Origin: an uncultured Clostridia bacterium
GTDB taxonomy: Bacteria > Bacillota > Clostridia > Oscillospirales > Ruminococcaceae
Assembly: GCA_947589185.1 (NCBI GenBank)
Contig: CANQCK010000001.1
Coordinates: 1 to 64,000, forward strand
DNA: 64,000 bases
Direction of reading: 5' to 3'
Part shown: piece after piece, positions 8,555 through 18,723 of the stretch
How positions within the stretch are numbered: position 1 is the first letter of the stretch
How the letters are laid out: every line of letters begins with the position of its first letter
Translations under genes and position numbers: made by a program
The notes under the pieces: model-generated
The model's input: only the letters and a program-made list of their open reading frames with translations
Told to the model about the DNA's origin: nothing
The model's database searches: none

Positions 8555-10828
8555 ATGAATATCGATAAAATACTCGAGGAAATGACTTTAGAAGAAAAGG
8601 CATCACTGTGTTCCGGAGAGGGATTTTGGCATACAAAACCGATTGAAAGACTTGATATACAAAAAATTATGATGTCAGACGGACCTCACGGGCTGAGAAA
8701 GGTAAACGAGGAAAGAGACTGTGTCACTGATGAAAGCATAGAAGCTGTTTGTTTTCCCACTGCATCGGCACTTGCGTGTTCGTTTGACAGAGACTTAATT
8801 GAAAAGCTGGGCAAAGCTCTGGGCGACGAGTGTCAGGCTGAGGGTGTAGCGGTGATATTAGGTCCCGGTGCAAATATAAAGCGGTCACCGCTGTGCGGCA
8901 GAAACTTTGAATACTTTTCTGAGGATCCTTATCTTTCAACTGAGATAGCGTCAGCGTATATCAAGGGAGTACAGTCAAGAGGCGTTGGAACGTCGCTCAA
9001 GCATTTTGCACTCAATAATCAGGAGAATAGAAGAATGAGTATTTCTGCTGAGGTTGATGAAAGAACTCTTCGCGAGATATATCTGGCATCTTTTGAAGGT
9101 GCGGTAAAGAATGCAAAGCCGTGGGCGGTTATGTGTTCATACAATAGGGTAAACGGCGTATATGCTTCTGAAAATCCGAAGCTTCTTTCAGATATTCTGC
9201 GTAACGAGTGGGGGTATAAAGGCCTTACGGTAAGCGACTGGGGAGCAGTAGATAACCGTGTAAACGGAATTAAGGCAGGTCTTGATTTAGAAATGCCTTC
9301 GTCGCAGGGCAAAAACGATAAATTTATTGTTGAGGCAGTAAGGCTTGGAAAACTGTATATAAAAGACGTTGACAAGTGCGTAAGACGAATTTTGGAACTT
9401 ATTGATAAATATGAAGACGGTAAAAAATCCAATGTTATTTGGGATAAGGAAAAACATCATAAGCTGGCGGCAAAAATCGAAAGCGAATGTATGGTACTGC
9501 TAAAAAATGAAGATAACATTCTTCCGCTTGATAGGAGCAAGAAAATCGCATTTATAGGTAAGTTTGCCGAATCTCCGCGTTATCAGGGCGGAGGAAGTTC
9601 ACATATTAATTCTTATAAGGTAACTTCGGCACTTAAAGCAGTAAAAGATATATGCAAAGTAACTTATGCTGAGGGTTATAAAATTGATGAGGATAAAACA
9701 GATGATAAACTATTGAGTGAAGCTGTTCAAGCGGCAAAGAACTGCGAAATTGCCGTTTTGTTTGTAGGTCTGCCTGATTTATTTGAATCGGAGGGATATG
9801 ACAGAAGTCATTTAAGGCTTCCCGAATGTCAGCTTGAGCTTATCAAAAAGGTGAGAGAAGTTAATGAAAACACTGTAGTTGTACTTCATAACGGTTCGGC
9901 AGTAGAGATGCCGTTTGCTGAAGATGTTAAGGGTATTCTTGAGGCGTATCTGGGAGGACAGGCGGTCGGTCAGGCAGAGGTTGACATTCTCTTTGGAAAG
10001 AAAAATCCATGCGGAAAGCTGGCTGAAACATTTCCTAGGAAATTAAGCGATAACCCGTCTTATCTGAATTTTCCCGGCGAGAGCGACAGGGTACGCTATC
10101 AGGAGGGAATATTCGTAGGCTACAGATATTATGACAAAAAGGAAATTGAACCGCTTTATCCGTTCGGATACGGTCTTAGCTATACTTCTTTTGAATATAA
10201 GAATATTGATATTTCAAAGAATGAGATGAACGACGATGAGGAGGTTACAGTTACTGTTACTGTAAAGAATACGGGAAAAGTCAAGGGCAAAGAAATAGTT
10301 CAGCTTTATGTAAGCAACGAACAGTCGAGTGTTATACGTCCGATAAAGGAGCTTAAAGGATTTGAAAAGGTAACGCTCAATCCGGGGGAAGAAAAGAAAA
10401 TAGTTTTTGTTCTTGACAAGCGTTCATTTGCATACTATAACACCGACATATCCGATTGGTATACCGAATACGGAAAATATAACATTCTTGTCGGAGCAAG
10501 CTCAAGAGATATAAGACTGAAAACGTATATATATGTTGCTCCAACGAACAAGATAAGAGTAGAGTATACGCTCAATAGTACAGGGGGCGACGTTATGTCT
10601 ACCGAGACTGGAAAAGAATTATTTAAAGAGTTTTTGAAAGATGTCAATGCAGGAATAAACAGCGGCTCGGATACAAGTGAAAGTGATGAACAAATGACAC
10701 TGGCTATGTATAATGAGCTTCCGCTCAGAGCTATGGTCAGCTTTTCCGACAATGAAAACTTGACAAGAGAAAAACTGAGTCAGCTGGTGAGAAGGCTGAA
10801 TATTGTAATTAACAGCGATTTATTTTAA
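8555..10828 (+). CDS. GH3 beta-glucosidase
   Basis: This 757-residue family 3 glycoside hydrolase starts at ATG 8555 behind CAGGGGG. The N-terminal barrel holds the nucleophile Asp228 in TVSDWGAV. The second alpha/beta domain contains QGGGSSHIN, and a fibronectin-like domain follows (GKEIVQLYVSNE to about residue 650). About 80 extra C-terminal residues have no clear match. There is no signal peptide, so it hydrolyses imported beta-glucosides in the cytoplasm. It is divergent from the GH31 alpha-xylosidase, and the two could together strip xyloglucan oligosaccharides. Substrate choice (glucose, xylose) cannot be set from motifs. Confidence 0.92.
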   Translation: MNIDKILEEMTLEEKASLCSGEGFWHTKPIERLDIQKIMMSDGPHGLRKVNEERDCVTDESIEAVCFPTASALACSFDRDLIEKLGKALGDECQAEGVAVILGPGANIKRSPLCGRNFEYFSEDPYLSTEIASAYIKGVQSRGVGTSLKHFALNNQENRRMSISAEVDERTLREIYLASFEGAVKNAKPWAVMCSYNRVNGVYASENPKLLSDILRNEWGYKGLTVSDWGAVDNRVNGIKAGLDLEMPSSQGKNDKFIVEAVRLGKLYIKDVDKCVRRILELIDKYEDGKKSNVIWDKEKHHKLAAKIESECMVLLKNEDNILPLDRSKKIAFIGKFAESPRYQGGGSSHINSYKVTSALKAVKDICKVTYAEGYKIDEDKTDDKLLSEAVQAAKNCEIAVLFVGLPDLFESEGYDRSHLRLPECQLELIKKVREVNENTVVVLHNGSAVEMPFAEDVKGILEAYLGGQAVGQAEVDILFGKKNPCGKLAETFPRKLSDNPSYLNFPGESDRVRYQEGIFVGYRYYDKKEIEPLYPFGYGLSYTSFEYKNIDISKNEMNDDEEVTVTVTVKNTGKVKGKEIVQLYVSNEQSSVIRPIKELKGFEKVTLNPGEEKKIVFVLDKRSFAYYNTDISDWYTEYGKYNILVGASSRDIRLKTYIYVAPTNKIRVEYTLNSTGGDVMSTETGKELFKEFLKDVNAGINSGSDTSESDEQMTLAMYNELPLRAMVSFSDNENLTREKLSQLVRRLNIVINSDLF

Positions 10829-10850
10829 GGGTAGATAGTAGGTGATTTGA

Positions 10851-11318
10851 ATGAGAATAGGTCACGGTTATGATGTACATAGACTTACAGAGGACAGAAA
10901 GCTGATTTTAGGCGGAGTTGAAATTCCGTTTGAAAAAGGCTTGCTCGGACACAGCGACGCTGATGTTTTAACTCACGCTGTTATGGATTCTCTGCTTGGT
11001 GCCTGTGCTTTGGGGGATATAGGAAAGCTTTTCCCCGATACTGATGAAAATTACAAGGGTGCAGACAGCATTATGCTTTTAAAAGAGGTTTACAAGGTTA
11101 TAAAAAATAAGGGATATTCAGTTTTAAATGTCGATTCAACTATTTGTTGTCAGTCACCTAAGCTGAGCACTTATATTGATAAGATGAGAGCAAATATAGC
11201 CGAAGCTTTAGAATGTGATATTGAATGTATATCAATAAAGGCAACTACTGAGGAAGGTCTGGGATTTACCGGAGCAGGCGAGGGAATTTCTGCAACGGCG
11301 GTCTGCCTGATAGATTAA
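10851..11318 (+). CDS. ispF: 2-C-methyl-D-erythritol 2,4-cyclodiphosphate synthase IspF
   Basis: The 155-residue protein is full length for IspF, which cyclises CDP-methylerythritol 2-phosphate in the non-mevalonate isoprenoid pathway. Zinc ligands Asp8 and His10 lie in GYDVHRL and His42 in HSDADVL-type sequence; the C-terminal [10 protein letters not shown] motif is intact. It follows the GH3 gene by 22 bases and is probably read from the same transcript although the functions are unrelated. Pathway partners ispA and dxs lie at 42394-45206. Confidence 0.95.
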   Translation: MRIGHGYDVHRLTEDRKLILGGVEIPFEKGLLGHSDADVLTHAVMDSLLGACALGDIGKLFPDTDENYKGADSIMLLKEVYKVIKNKGYSVLNVDSTICCQSPKLSTYIDKMRANIAEALECDIECISIKATTEEGLGFTGAGEGISATAVCLID

Positions 11319-11379
11319 AAGATGAAAATTTAAAGGCGGTAAGATTTCTTACTGCCTTTAAAAAATGATGTGAAATTGA

Positions 11380-11410
11380 AACAGGCAAGAATTTTCTTGC
11401 CTGTTTGTTT
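11380..11410 (+). terminator. terminator after ispF
   Basis: AACAGGCAAGAA (11380-11391) pairs with 11394-11405 and runs into TGTTTG with T-rich sequence. A second long hairpin at 11331-11360 lies just upstream without a T tail. The site also separates ispF from the convergent small membrane gene. Confidence 0.65.
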
Positions 11411-11594
11411 AATCTTTTTTATTTTTATTATTTATTGATATATTGGCAACTAATACAGTAATATTGGATACAAGCAGTGCAAGAAATGCTAAATACTCAT
11501 TATCTTTACTGAAAAATTGATAAATTAGCCCTGCGAGACTGACCAATACTGCAATAATAGAAAGGCAAATGGGTACATTTAAAAATTTTTTCAA
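11409..11594 (-). CDS. small two-helix membrane protein, unknown
   Basis: A 61-residue protein with two hydrophobic helices (about 8-29 and 36-54) and a charged Asn/Lys tail. The frame is open from GTG 11603, but that codon overlaps the GGAGGTG ribosome site. TTG at 11594 sits eight bases after GGAGG and is the better start. It lies downstream of dapB in the same direction. I do not recognise the family. Confidence 0.6.
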   Translation of the reverse strand: MKKFLNVPICLSIIAVLVSLAGLIYQFFSKDNEYLAFLALLVSNITVLVANISINNKNKKD

Positions 11595-11620
11595 AGCTTT
11601 CACCTCCGTTTTTTAATGAA

Positions 11621-12379
11621 TCATCTGTTAGAAATCATTTTACTCATATCATAGAGTCCGGCAGGCTTATTACTGATAAATATTGCCGCATTGACAGCAC
11701 CTACTGCAAAAACTTCTTTAGAGTGTGCCTCATGTTTAAGAGAAATTACCTCGTCACGCCCTGCGAAAATAATCTCATGCTCGCCGACTATTGTTCCGCC
11801 TCTGATTGCGTGCATACCGATTTCGGTTTTAGAACGCTTTTTTCTAATTGAATGACGGTCGTAAGTCAGAGAATAGTTGTTGCCAAGCTCCTCGTTAATT
11901 GCTTCAGAAAGCATAATTGCTGTTCCAGACGGAGCGTCGATTTTCTGATTGTGGTGCTTTTCTACAATTTCAATATCAAATTGACCGCCTAGTATTTGAG
12001 TTGCTTTTTTAGCAAGCTGTGCTAAAAGGTTTATCCCCAGCGACATATTGAACGTGAAAAATACAGGTATCTGTGATGATGCCTTTTTTATTTTTGCAAT
12101 TTGATCGTCTGTATAGCCTGTTGTGGCAATAACTAAAGGAGTACCGTTTGTCTGACAATAATCCAAAAGCTCATCTAAAACGCTCGGGTGAGAAAAATCA
12201 ATAATCACATCAGGCTTTACTCTCATATCAGAGACCCTTGATACTATTGGAAAATCGGAATATGTATCTGTTATCTTATCTATACCTGCAGTAATTACGC
12301 AATCATCCCTTGAAGAAACGACATCAAAGATAACTTTTCCCATTTTACCGTTAGCACCGCATACAGCAATATTTGTCAT
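11621..12379 (-). CDS. dapB: 4-hydroxy-tetrahydrodipicolinate reductase DapB
   Basis: The 252-residue enzyme reduces the DapA product with NAD(P)H on the way to diaminopimelate and lysine. The nucleotide-binding motif GANGKMG is at 8-14 and the family signature EKHHNQKIDAPSGTA at 140-154, with the catalytic histidines and lysine present. ATG 12379 is chosen because AAAGGA lies nine bases upstream; the in-frame TTG at 12397 overlaps that site. It is the third gene of asd-dapA-dapB, under the lysine riboswitch. A small hairpin with a short T tail at 12399-12419 may reduce its expression. Confidence 0.96.
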   Translation of the reverse strand: MTNIAVCGANGKMGKVIFDVVSSRDDCVITAGIDKITDTYSDFPIVSRVSDMRVKPDVIIDFSHPSVLDELLDYCQTNGTPLVIATTGYTDDQIAKIKKASSQIPVFFTFNMSLGINLLAQLAKKATQILGGQFDIEIVEKHHNQKIDAPSGTAIMLSEAINEELGNNYSLTYDRHSIRKKRSKTEIGMHAIRGGTIVGEHEIIFAGRDEVISLKHEAHSKEVFAVGAVNAAIFISNKPAGLYDMSKMISNR

Positions 12380-12398
12380 AAATATTAGTCCTTTCAAG

Positions 12399-12419
12399 AA
12401 AAGGCAGATAATTTCCGCC
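12399..12419 (-). terminator. weak hairpin between dapA and dapB
   Basis: On the minus strand GGCGGA/TCTGCC (6 bp) is followed by TTTT. This could be a leaky terminator or an RNA processing hairpin. Confidence 0.35.
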
Positions 12420-12439
12420 CTCTTTAATTTTCAAATCAC

Positions 12440-13330
12440 TTATTTTACAAGTCCGATTTTTTGCATTTGTGCTCTCAGCTTATCAATTTTAGTTTGAGGC
12501 ATTTTGCAAAGAGGCAGTCTGCATTCACCAACTTCAAATCCCATAATATTAAGAGCCTCCTTAACAGGAATTGGATTTACGTCCATAAACAATCCGTTTG
12601 TAAATTCCAAAAGCTTAAGGGCAAGCTGAGACGCTTCTTCGTATTTATTCTCAAAGCAGAGCTCGCAAATATCGTGAGTTTCCTTTGGCATACAGTTCGA
12701 CAATACAGAGATAACGCCCTTTCCTCCGAGTGAGAGAATAGGAATAATCTGATCGTCGTTACCGCTGTAAACGTCCAAATCGTCACCGCAGGCAGCACGA
12801 ATCTGAGCAACTCTTGAAATGTCTCCGCTGGCTTCTTTAATGGCGGCTATGTTTTTGTGTTTTGAAAGTTCAACACAGGTTGAAACAGCAATATTTGTTC
12901 CTGTTCTTGAAGGAACATTATATGCAATGATTGGAATATTAACAGCGTTTGCAATAGCGTAGTAGTGCTTGATCAAACCCTCCTGCGAGCATTTATTGTA
13001 ATAAGGAGTAACCACAAGCAAAGCGTCAGCACCTTGTTCTTCTGCGTGTTTTGAAAGGGCAACTGCATATTTTGTGTCATTAGAGCCTGTTCCTGCAATA
13101 ACGGGAATTCTGCCCGCAGCTTTTTTTATAGCGTAAGTTATGCAGTCCTGATGCTCTTTATCTGTCATAGTAGCACTTTCACCTGTTGTTCCGCAGATGA
13201 TAATAGCGTCAGTGTGATTTTCAATATTAAATTCAATAAGCTCGCCCAGCTTGTCAAAATTAATAGAGCCGTCTTCGTTCATAGGTGTGATAATGGCAAC
13301 TCCTGCACCTGTGAAAATTGTCTTTTTCAT
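12440..13330 (-). CDS. dapA: 4-hydroxy-tetrahydrodipicolinate synthase DapA
   Basis: This 296-residue aldolase-fold enzyme condenses pyruvate with aspartate semialdehyde. The Schiff-base lysine is Lys165 in AAIKEASGD, Tyr137 lies in IIAYNVPSRTG, and the CGTTGE loop is at 46-51. AAAGGAG precedes the start. It is the middle gene of the operon that follows the lysine riboswitch; Asd upstream makes its substrate and DapB downstream takes its product. Confidence 0.97.
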   Translation of the reverse strand: MKKTIFTGAGVAIITPMNEDGSINFDKLGELIEFNIENHTDAIIICGTTGESATMTDKEHQDCITYAIKKAAGRIPVIAGTGSNDTKYAVALSKHAEEQGADALLVVTPYYNKCSQEGLIKHYYAIANAVNIPIIAYNVPSRTGTNIAVSTCVELSKHKNIAAIKEASGDISRVAQIRAACGDDLDVYSGNDDQIIPILSLGGKGVISVLSNCMPKETHDICELCFENKYEEASQLALKLLEFTNGLFMDVNPIPVKEALNIMGFEVGECRLPLCKMPQTKIDKLRAQMQKIGLVK

Positions 13331-13375
13331 AAATGATTACTCCTTTCACGAGTAAAATTTTATTAATAATTAACA

Positions 13376-14455
13376 TTAATCAAAATAACCCTTTGCAGCA
13401 AGTAACTCCGCTAAAAGAACCCCGCCTCCTGCTGCACCTCTTAACGTGTTGTGAGACAGGCAAACGAACTTATAGTCAAACAGCTTATCCTCTCTTAGTC
13501 TTCCGAGAGTGACTGCCATTCCGCCCTCTAAATCTCTGTCCAATTTAGGCTGAGGTCTGTTATCCTCTTCAAAATAATTCAAAAACTGCTTAGGAGCAGA
13601 CGGAAGTTCAAGCTCCTGAGGAACACCACTGAACTCTTTCCAAGCTTTAAGTATTTCCTCCTTAGAGGGCTTTTTTTCAAATGATACGAACACTGCCGCC
13701 GTGTGACCGTCTTGAACAGGCACTCTCAAGCATTGTGTAGTAATGCAAGGAGTTTTAGCGTCAACGATTCTGTCGCCGTCGATTTTTCCCCATACCTTTA
13801 AAGGCTCAATTTCAGACTTTTCCTCCTCACCGCCGATATAGGGTATTACATTATCAACAATATCAGGAAAAGTCTCAAAGGTTTTTCCTGCACCGCTTAT
13901 AGCTTGATATGTGCAGGCAAGAACATTTTTAACTCCGTACTTCATAAGCGGATGCAAAGCAGGTACATAGCTTTGAATAGAGCAGTTAGATTTAACTGCA
14001 ATAAAGCCACGCTTTGTACCTAGTCTTTTCCTCTGAGCGTTTATTATCTCAATGTGCTCAGGATTTATCTCAGGAACGACCATCGGAACGTCAGGGGTAT
14101 GCCTGTTTGCCGAGTTGTTTGAAACTACCGGACATTCTGCCTTTGCGTATGCTTCTTCTAATGCTCTTATTTCGTCCTTTTTCATATCTACGGCACAGAA
14201 CACAAAGTCTACCATACCTGCGATTTTTTCAATGTCTTCAGCTGCATCGAGAATAATCATATTCTGCATTTTCTTAGGCATTGGAGTAGGCATTGCCCAC
14301 CTTTCACCTACAGCGTCTTTATAGCCTTTTCCCGCTGAGCGAGGCGAAGCGGCAAGACATTCAACCTCAAACCAGGGATGATTTTCAAGTAAAGTTGCAA
14401 ATCTTTGTCCCACCATACCTGTTGCACCGATTATTCCCACTTTGAATTTTCTCAT
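13376..14455 (-). CDS. asd: aspartate-semialdehyde dehydrogenase
   Basis: The 359-residue enzyme makes aspartate semialdehyde from aspartyl phosphate. It belongs to the longer archaeal/fungal-like Asd branch, with NADP-binding GATGMVGQR at 10-18 and catalytic Cys158 in SNCSIQS. A GGAGG box precedes the start. It is the first gene after the lysine riboswitch and terminator at 14577-14822, so supply of aspartate semialdehyde is switched by lysine; no aspartokinase gene is visible in the window. Confidence 0.96.
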   Translation of the reverse strand: MRKFKVGIIGATGMVGQRFATLLENHPWFEVECLAASPRSAGKGYKDAVGERWAMPTPMPKKMQNMIILDAAEDIEKIAGMVDFVFCAVDMKKDEIRALEEAYAKAECPVVSNNSANRHTPDVPMVVPEINPEHIEIINAQRKRLGTKRGFIAVKSNCSIQSYVPALHPLMKYGVKNVLACTYQAISGAGKTFETFPDIVDNVIPYIGGEEEKSEIEPLKVWGKIDGDRIVDAKTPCITTQCLRVPVQDGHTAAVFVSFEKKPSKEEILKAWKEFSGVPQELELPSAPKQFLNYFEEDNRPQPKLDRDLEGGMAVTLGRLREDKLFDYKFVCLSHNTLRGAAGGGVLLAELLAAKGYFD

Positions 14456-14576
14456 AAAAACCTCCGTAAAAGTACTTCTTAAAGAATATATTTATGAAAG
14501 CATAATGCTTACTTTTAAAAATTATATCACATATTTGAATAAGTAATTGTAAATTTTCAAACAACTTCATACAAAT

Positions 14577-14602
14577 ATTAAAAAAACTGGTTGAAAACCA
14601 GC
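14577..14602 (-). terminator. riboswitch-controlled terminator before asd
   Basis: On the minus strand CTGGTT-TTC-AACCAG (6 bp; 14587-14601) is followed by a run of seven or more T. It lies between the lysine aptamer and asd and is the likely expression platform. Confidence 0.85.
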
Positions 14603-14653
14603 TCATCATACAATATAATAGAAATGTTGACATATATAATGACAAATATATGC

Positions 14654-14822
14654 CGATAGCACTCCATCATACTTTATGATGACAATTACATGCCTTTTAA
14701 GCGTGCAATCAGAAATAAGCTTTCCCAACACTTAATTCTTCGGCAGCATCACCTTTCACACTTTCTGACCGGGAAGCCTTTTAATTATGAAAATGCTAAT
14801 AATTTCAGCCGCACCTCTATCG
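14654..14822 (-). ncRNA. lysine riboswitch (L-box)
   Basis: Read on the minus strand the leader has AGAGGTGCG, then GTGAAAGGTGATGCTGCCGAAG, split here as GTGAAAGGTGATG and CTGCCGAAG, and finally GATGGAGTGCTATCG. These match the order of conserved blocks in L-box leaders such as Bacillus lysC. CGATAG (14817-14822) pairs with CTATCG (14654-14659) to close helix P1. Lysine binding should favour the terminator at 14577-14602 and shut down asd-dapA-dapB. Confidence 0.93.
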
Positions 14823-14833
14823 TTTCTACAATT

Positions 14834-14862
14834 ATAATACCAAAAATAAGTCTGTGTGTCAA
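14834..14862 (-). promoter_or_regulatory. promoter of lysine riboswitch-asd-dapA-dapB
   Basis: The minus strand has TTGACA (14857-14862), a 17-base spacer and TATTAT (14834-14839). Transcription would begin near 14826, right at the riboswitch. The site overlaps the upstream part of the queA frame, which supports a queA start downstream of it. Confidence 0.8.
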
Positions 14863-14940
14863 CACCGCAGAAGAAAAATGCAGAAAAATTTTATTCGGGT
14901 TTACGTTTATTTGAACAGTAGAAAGGAATATGTAACATAT

Positions 14941-15993
14941 ATGATAGATATAAATGATATGAAAAAGTCCGATTTTTATTATGAGCTCCCAAGCGAGCTT
15001 ATTGCTCAAACGCCTCTTGAGCCGAGAAACTCCTCACGGCTTTTGAAAATGGACAGAGTTACAGGGAAATGTGAGCATAGTCATTTCTATAATCTATGCG
15101 ATTATCTAAAAAAAGGTGATTTGCTTGTTCTTAATGATTCAAGAGTGCTTCCTGCCAGAATATACGGTGTGAAAGCAGACAATAATACGCCGATTGAATT
15201 TTTGCTTTTAGAACAAAAAGAGAATATGGTCTGGGAGATTTTATGCAGACCTGGTAAAAAAGCAAAGGTCGGTACGAAGTTTCATTTTGAGCACGGCAGT
15301 TCAAGTCTTGATGCTGAGATTATAGATGTTCTTGACGACGGCAACAGAATAGCAAAATTTACTTGCAATAAGAACTTTTTTGAGGCTTTAGATGAAATCG
15401 GACAAATGCCGCTTCCGCCATATATAACTGAAAAGCTTAAAGATAAAGAGCGTTACCAAACGGTGTATTCAAACGAGCTTGGCTCTGCCGCTGCTCCGAC
15501 AGCAGGACTTCACTTTACAAAGGAACAGCTTAGCGAGCTTGAAGGTAAGGGTATTAAGCTTGCGTATGTAACTTTGCACGTTGGTTTGGGTACATTCCGT
15601 CCTGTTAAAGAGGACAAGGTTTTTGACCATAAAATGCACAGCGAGTATTATGAAGTTCCAAAAGAAACTGCAAAGCTGATTAGTGAAACAAGAAAATCAG
15701 GCGGTCGAATTATAGCAGTAGGCACGACCTCATGCAGAACGCTTGAGAGCGTTGCGTCTGAAAACAACGGAGAGATTGTCCCCTGCAGTGGAAAGACTGA
15801 TATTTTCATCTATCCGGGATATAAGTTCAAGGTGCTTGACGGACTTATAACAAACTTTCATCTGCCCGAGAGTACGCTTATAATGCTGGTATCAGCCTTT
15901 GCAGGGTATGAAAACACAATGAATGCTTATAAGACAGCTGTTGAGGAAAAATACAGATTTTTCAGTTTTGGGGATAGTATGGTGATATTGTAA
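14941..15993 (+). CDS. queA: tRNA ribosyltransferase-isomerase QueA
   Basis: QueA moves the ribosyl part of S-adenosylmethionine onto preQ1-tRNA to make epoxyqueuosine. The sequence shows [38 protein letters not shown] and VGLGTFRPV, all family hallmarks. ATG 14941 lies 13 bases after AAAGGA; ATG 14959 would match the usual family length better but has no ribosome site. The frame continues upstream to 14854 across the minus-strand promoter and is not likely translated there. tgt, the previous pathway step, is at 17586. Confidence 0.95.
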   Translation: MIDINDMKKSDFYYELPSELIAQTPLEPRNSSRLLKMDRVTGKCEHSHFYNLCDYLKKGDLLVLNDSRVLPARIYGVKADNNTPIEFLLLEQKENMVWEILCRPGKKAKVGTKFHFEHGSSSLDAEIIDVLDDGNRIAKFTCNKNFFEALDEIGQMPLPPYITEKLKDKERYQTVYSNELGSAAAPTAGLHFTKEQLSELEGKGIKLAYVTLHVGLGTFRPVKEDKVFDHKMHSEYYEVPKETAKLISETRKSGGRIIAVGTTSCRTLESVASENNGEIVPCSGKTDIFIYPGYKFKVLDGLITNFHLPESTLIMLVSAFAGYENTMNAYKTAVEEKYRFFSFGDSMVIL

Positions 15994-16640
15994 TGAAAGA
16001 ATTTATGGGAAAAAGCACTGTGTTCAAAGATATCAAATGGATATTTTTTGATATAGGTTCAACGCTTATTGATGAAAGTGAATGCTATAAACTAAGATAC
16101 CGTGAAGCTGTTGCAGGTACAACAATCAGTGTCGATGATTTTGAGAAAAAGGTCATTGAATTTTCTAAGCAAAATATGAAAGGCGACCATGAGGCTGTCA
16201 AGTATTATGGTATAGAATTGCCGCCGTGGCATAAAGAAGCGGAAAAGCCATACGGTAACACTGAATCCGTCTTAAAGGAGTTGACTGTCAAAGGATACCA
16301 TCTTGGTGTTATCGCAAATCAAAGTCCGGGAACGAAAGATTGCCTTTCAAGCTGGGGGATTTTAAAGTATTTTGACGTCGTTTTAGCCTCTGCGGAAGAA
16401 GGTATTTCAAAACCGGATAGTGAGATATTTCATCGTGCGATGACTGCGGCAAAGTGTTTGCCTGTCAATGCTGTTATGATTGGTGACAGATTGGACAACG
16501 ATATCGTACCTGCCAAAAATGTTGGTATGAAAACGGTATGGATAAAACAAGGTCTTGGTGGAATGGCAAGTGCTATTCATAAAAATGAGCAGGCAGATTA
16601 CGAAATAGAGGATCTTTCTGAGCTATTGAATATATTTTAA
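15993..16640 (+). CDS. HAD-family hydrolase
   Basis: A 215-residue haloacid dehalogenase-superfamily protein. Motif I is FFDIGSTLID, keeping the nucleophilic Asp but with Gly where the second Asp usually stands; motif III/IV is MIGDRLDNDI. The cap and core lengths fit a small-molecule phosphatase. It overlaps the queA stop by one base (TAATG), so translation is coupled. The substrate cannot be told; loss of the second Asp could slow phosphatase activity. Confidence 0.85.
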   Translation: MKEFMGKSTVFKDIKWIFFDIGSTLIDESECYKLRYREAVAGTTISVDDFEKKVIEFSKQNMKGDHEAVKYYGIELPPWHKEAEKPYGNTESVLKELTVKGYHLGVIANQSPGTKDCLSSWGILKYFDVVLASAEEGISKPDSEIFHRAMTAAKCLPVNAVMIGDRLDNDIVPAKNVGMKTVWIKQGLGGMASAIHKNEQADYEIEDLSELLNIF

Positions 16641-16697
16641 AAAATGATGATGCTATTATGGAAAAATGGTAAGTGAATGAATTTAGAGGAGAATAAA

Positions 16698-17138
16698 ATG
16701 AATATTAGAAAAATGAAAATTGATGACTATGATGAGATTTATAACTTATGGATGTCATGTGCAGGAATGGGCTTAAACAATTTTGATGACTCCAGAGATG
16801 GTATTGATAAATTCATAAATAGGAATCCTGATACCTGTTTTGTTGCATTAATTGAGAATAAAATTGTCGGAGTGATCTTGGCAGGTAATGATGGTAGGCG
16901 TGGGTTTATCTATCATACCGCAGTAAGTCCACGATTTAGAAAGCAAGGTATAGGTCGTAAATTAGTGGATACCGCAATGTTGGCATTAAAGCAATGCGGT
17001 ATCAATAAGGTCGCACTGGTCGTATTTGATAAAAATATAGATGGAAACGCATTTTGGGAAAGTCTCGGTTTTACAGTCAGGAACGACCTAACATATCGTA
17101 ATAAGGTTCTTACCGAAATGATTAGGATTGATACATAA
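16698..17138 (+). CDS. GNAT-family N-acetyltransferase
   Basis: This 146-residue protein has the GNAT acetyl-CoA loop RKQGIGRKL and the upstream strand HTAVSPRFR. ATG 16698 is preceded by TAGAGGAGA. The C-terminal half has FWESLGF, also typical. The frame opens at 16677, but that ATG lacks a ribosome site. It stands 57 bases after the HAD gene. The acceptor (amine, antibiotic or protein) cannot be deduced. Confidence 0.88.
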   Translation: MNIRKMKIDDYDEIYNLWMSCAGMGLNNFDDSRDGIDKFINRNPDTCFVALIENKIVGVILAGNDGRRGFIYHTAVSPRFRKQGIGRKLVDTAMLALKQCGINKVALVVFDKNIDGNAFWESLGFTVRNDLTYRNKVLTEMIRIDT

Positions 17139-17183
17139 ATTATCATTCATAAAGAAAAACTTTTGTAAAAGGAGATAAAACTT

Positions 17184-17546
17184 ATGGACATTAATATGTT
17201 TTTAAAAGGAATAATTGACGGTGATGAAAAGCAGATAGTTGTATGCGATTTAAGTCACACTATAATTTATATGAATCCTGCCGCAGTTAAAAATTATGAA
17301 AAGCGGGGCGGGGCGTCTCTTATCGGGAAATCAGTTCTTGATTGCCATAACAGTCACTCGCAGGAGATAATAAAAAATAATGTTGAAAGAATGCAGAAGG
17401 ATAAGTCGGTAAACAAGATTTTCGAGTTTCATAAAGCCCGTAACGGTGCTAATGATGATGTTTACTGCGTAGCTATAAGAGATGAAAGCGGTAATCTTAT
17501 CGGATACTATGAAAAGTTTGAGGATAAGAATTTACACAATGCTTAA
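17184..17546 (+). CDS. stand-alone PAS-domain protein
   Basis: A 120-residue protein that is almost entirely one PAS fold: VVCDLSHTIIYMNPAA, then SLIGKSVLDCHN and a final strand VYCVAIRDESGNLIGYYE, each part typical of PAS sensors. AAAGGAG precedes ATG 17184. No output domain (kinase, HTH or GGDEF) is fused, so it would have to signal through a partner or bind a small ligand. It stands just before tgt. Confidence 0.8.
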   Translation: MDINMFLKGIIDGDEKQIVVCDLSHTIIYMNPAAVKNYEKRGGASLIGKSVLDCHNSHSQEIIKNNVERMQKDKSVNKIFEFHKARNGANDDVYCVAIRDESGNLIGYYEKFEDKNLHNA

Positions 17547-18722
<1,176 letters not shown>

Positions 18723-18723
18723 T

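Noticed and set aside
11331-11360. Long hairpin after ispF as a terminator
   Set aside because: The stem is nearly perfect but is followed by A-rich rather than T-rich sequence; the next hairpin (11380-11410) is the better terminator.
14854-14940. Upstream extension of queA
   Set aside because: The stretch lies on the minus-strand promoter of the lysine operon and the family starts near MKKSDFYY; the ribosome site is at 14922.
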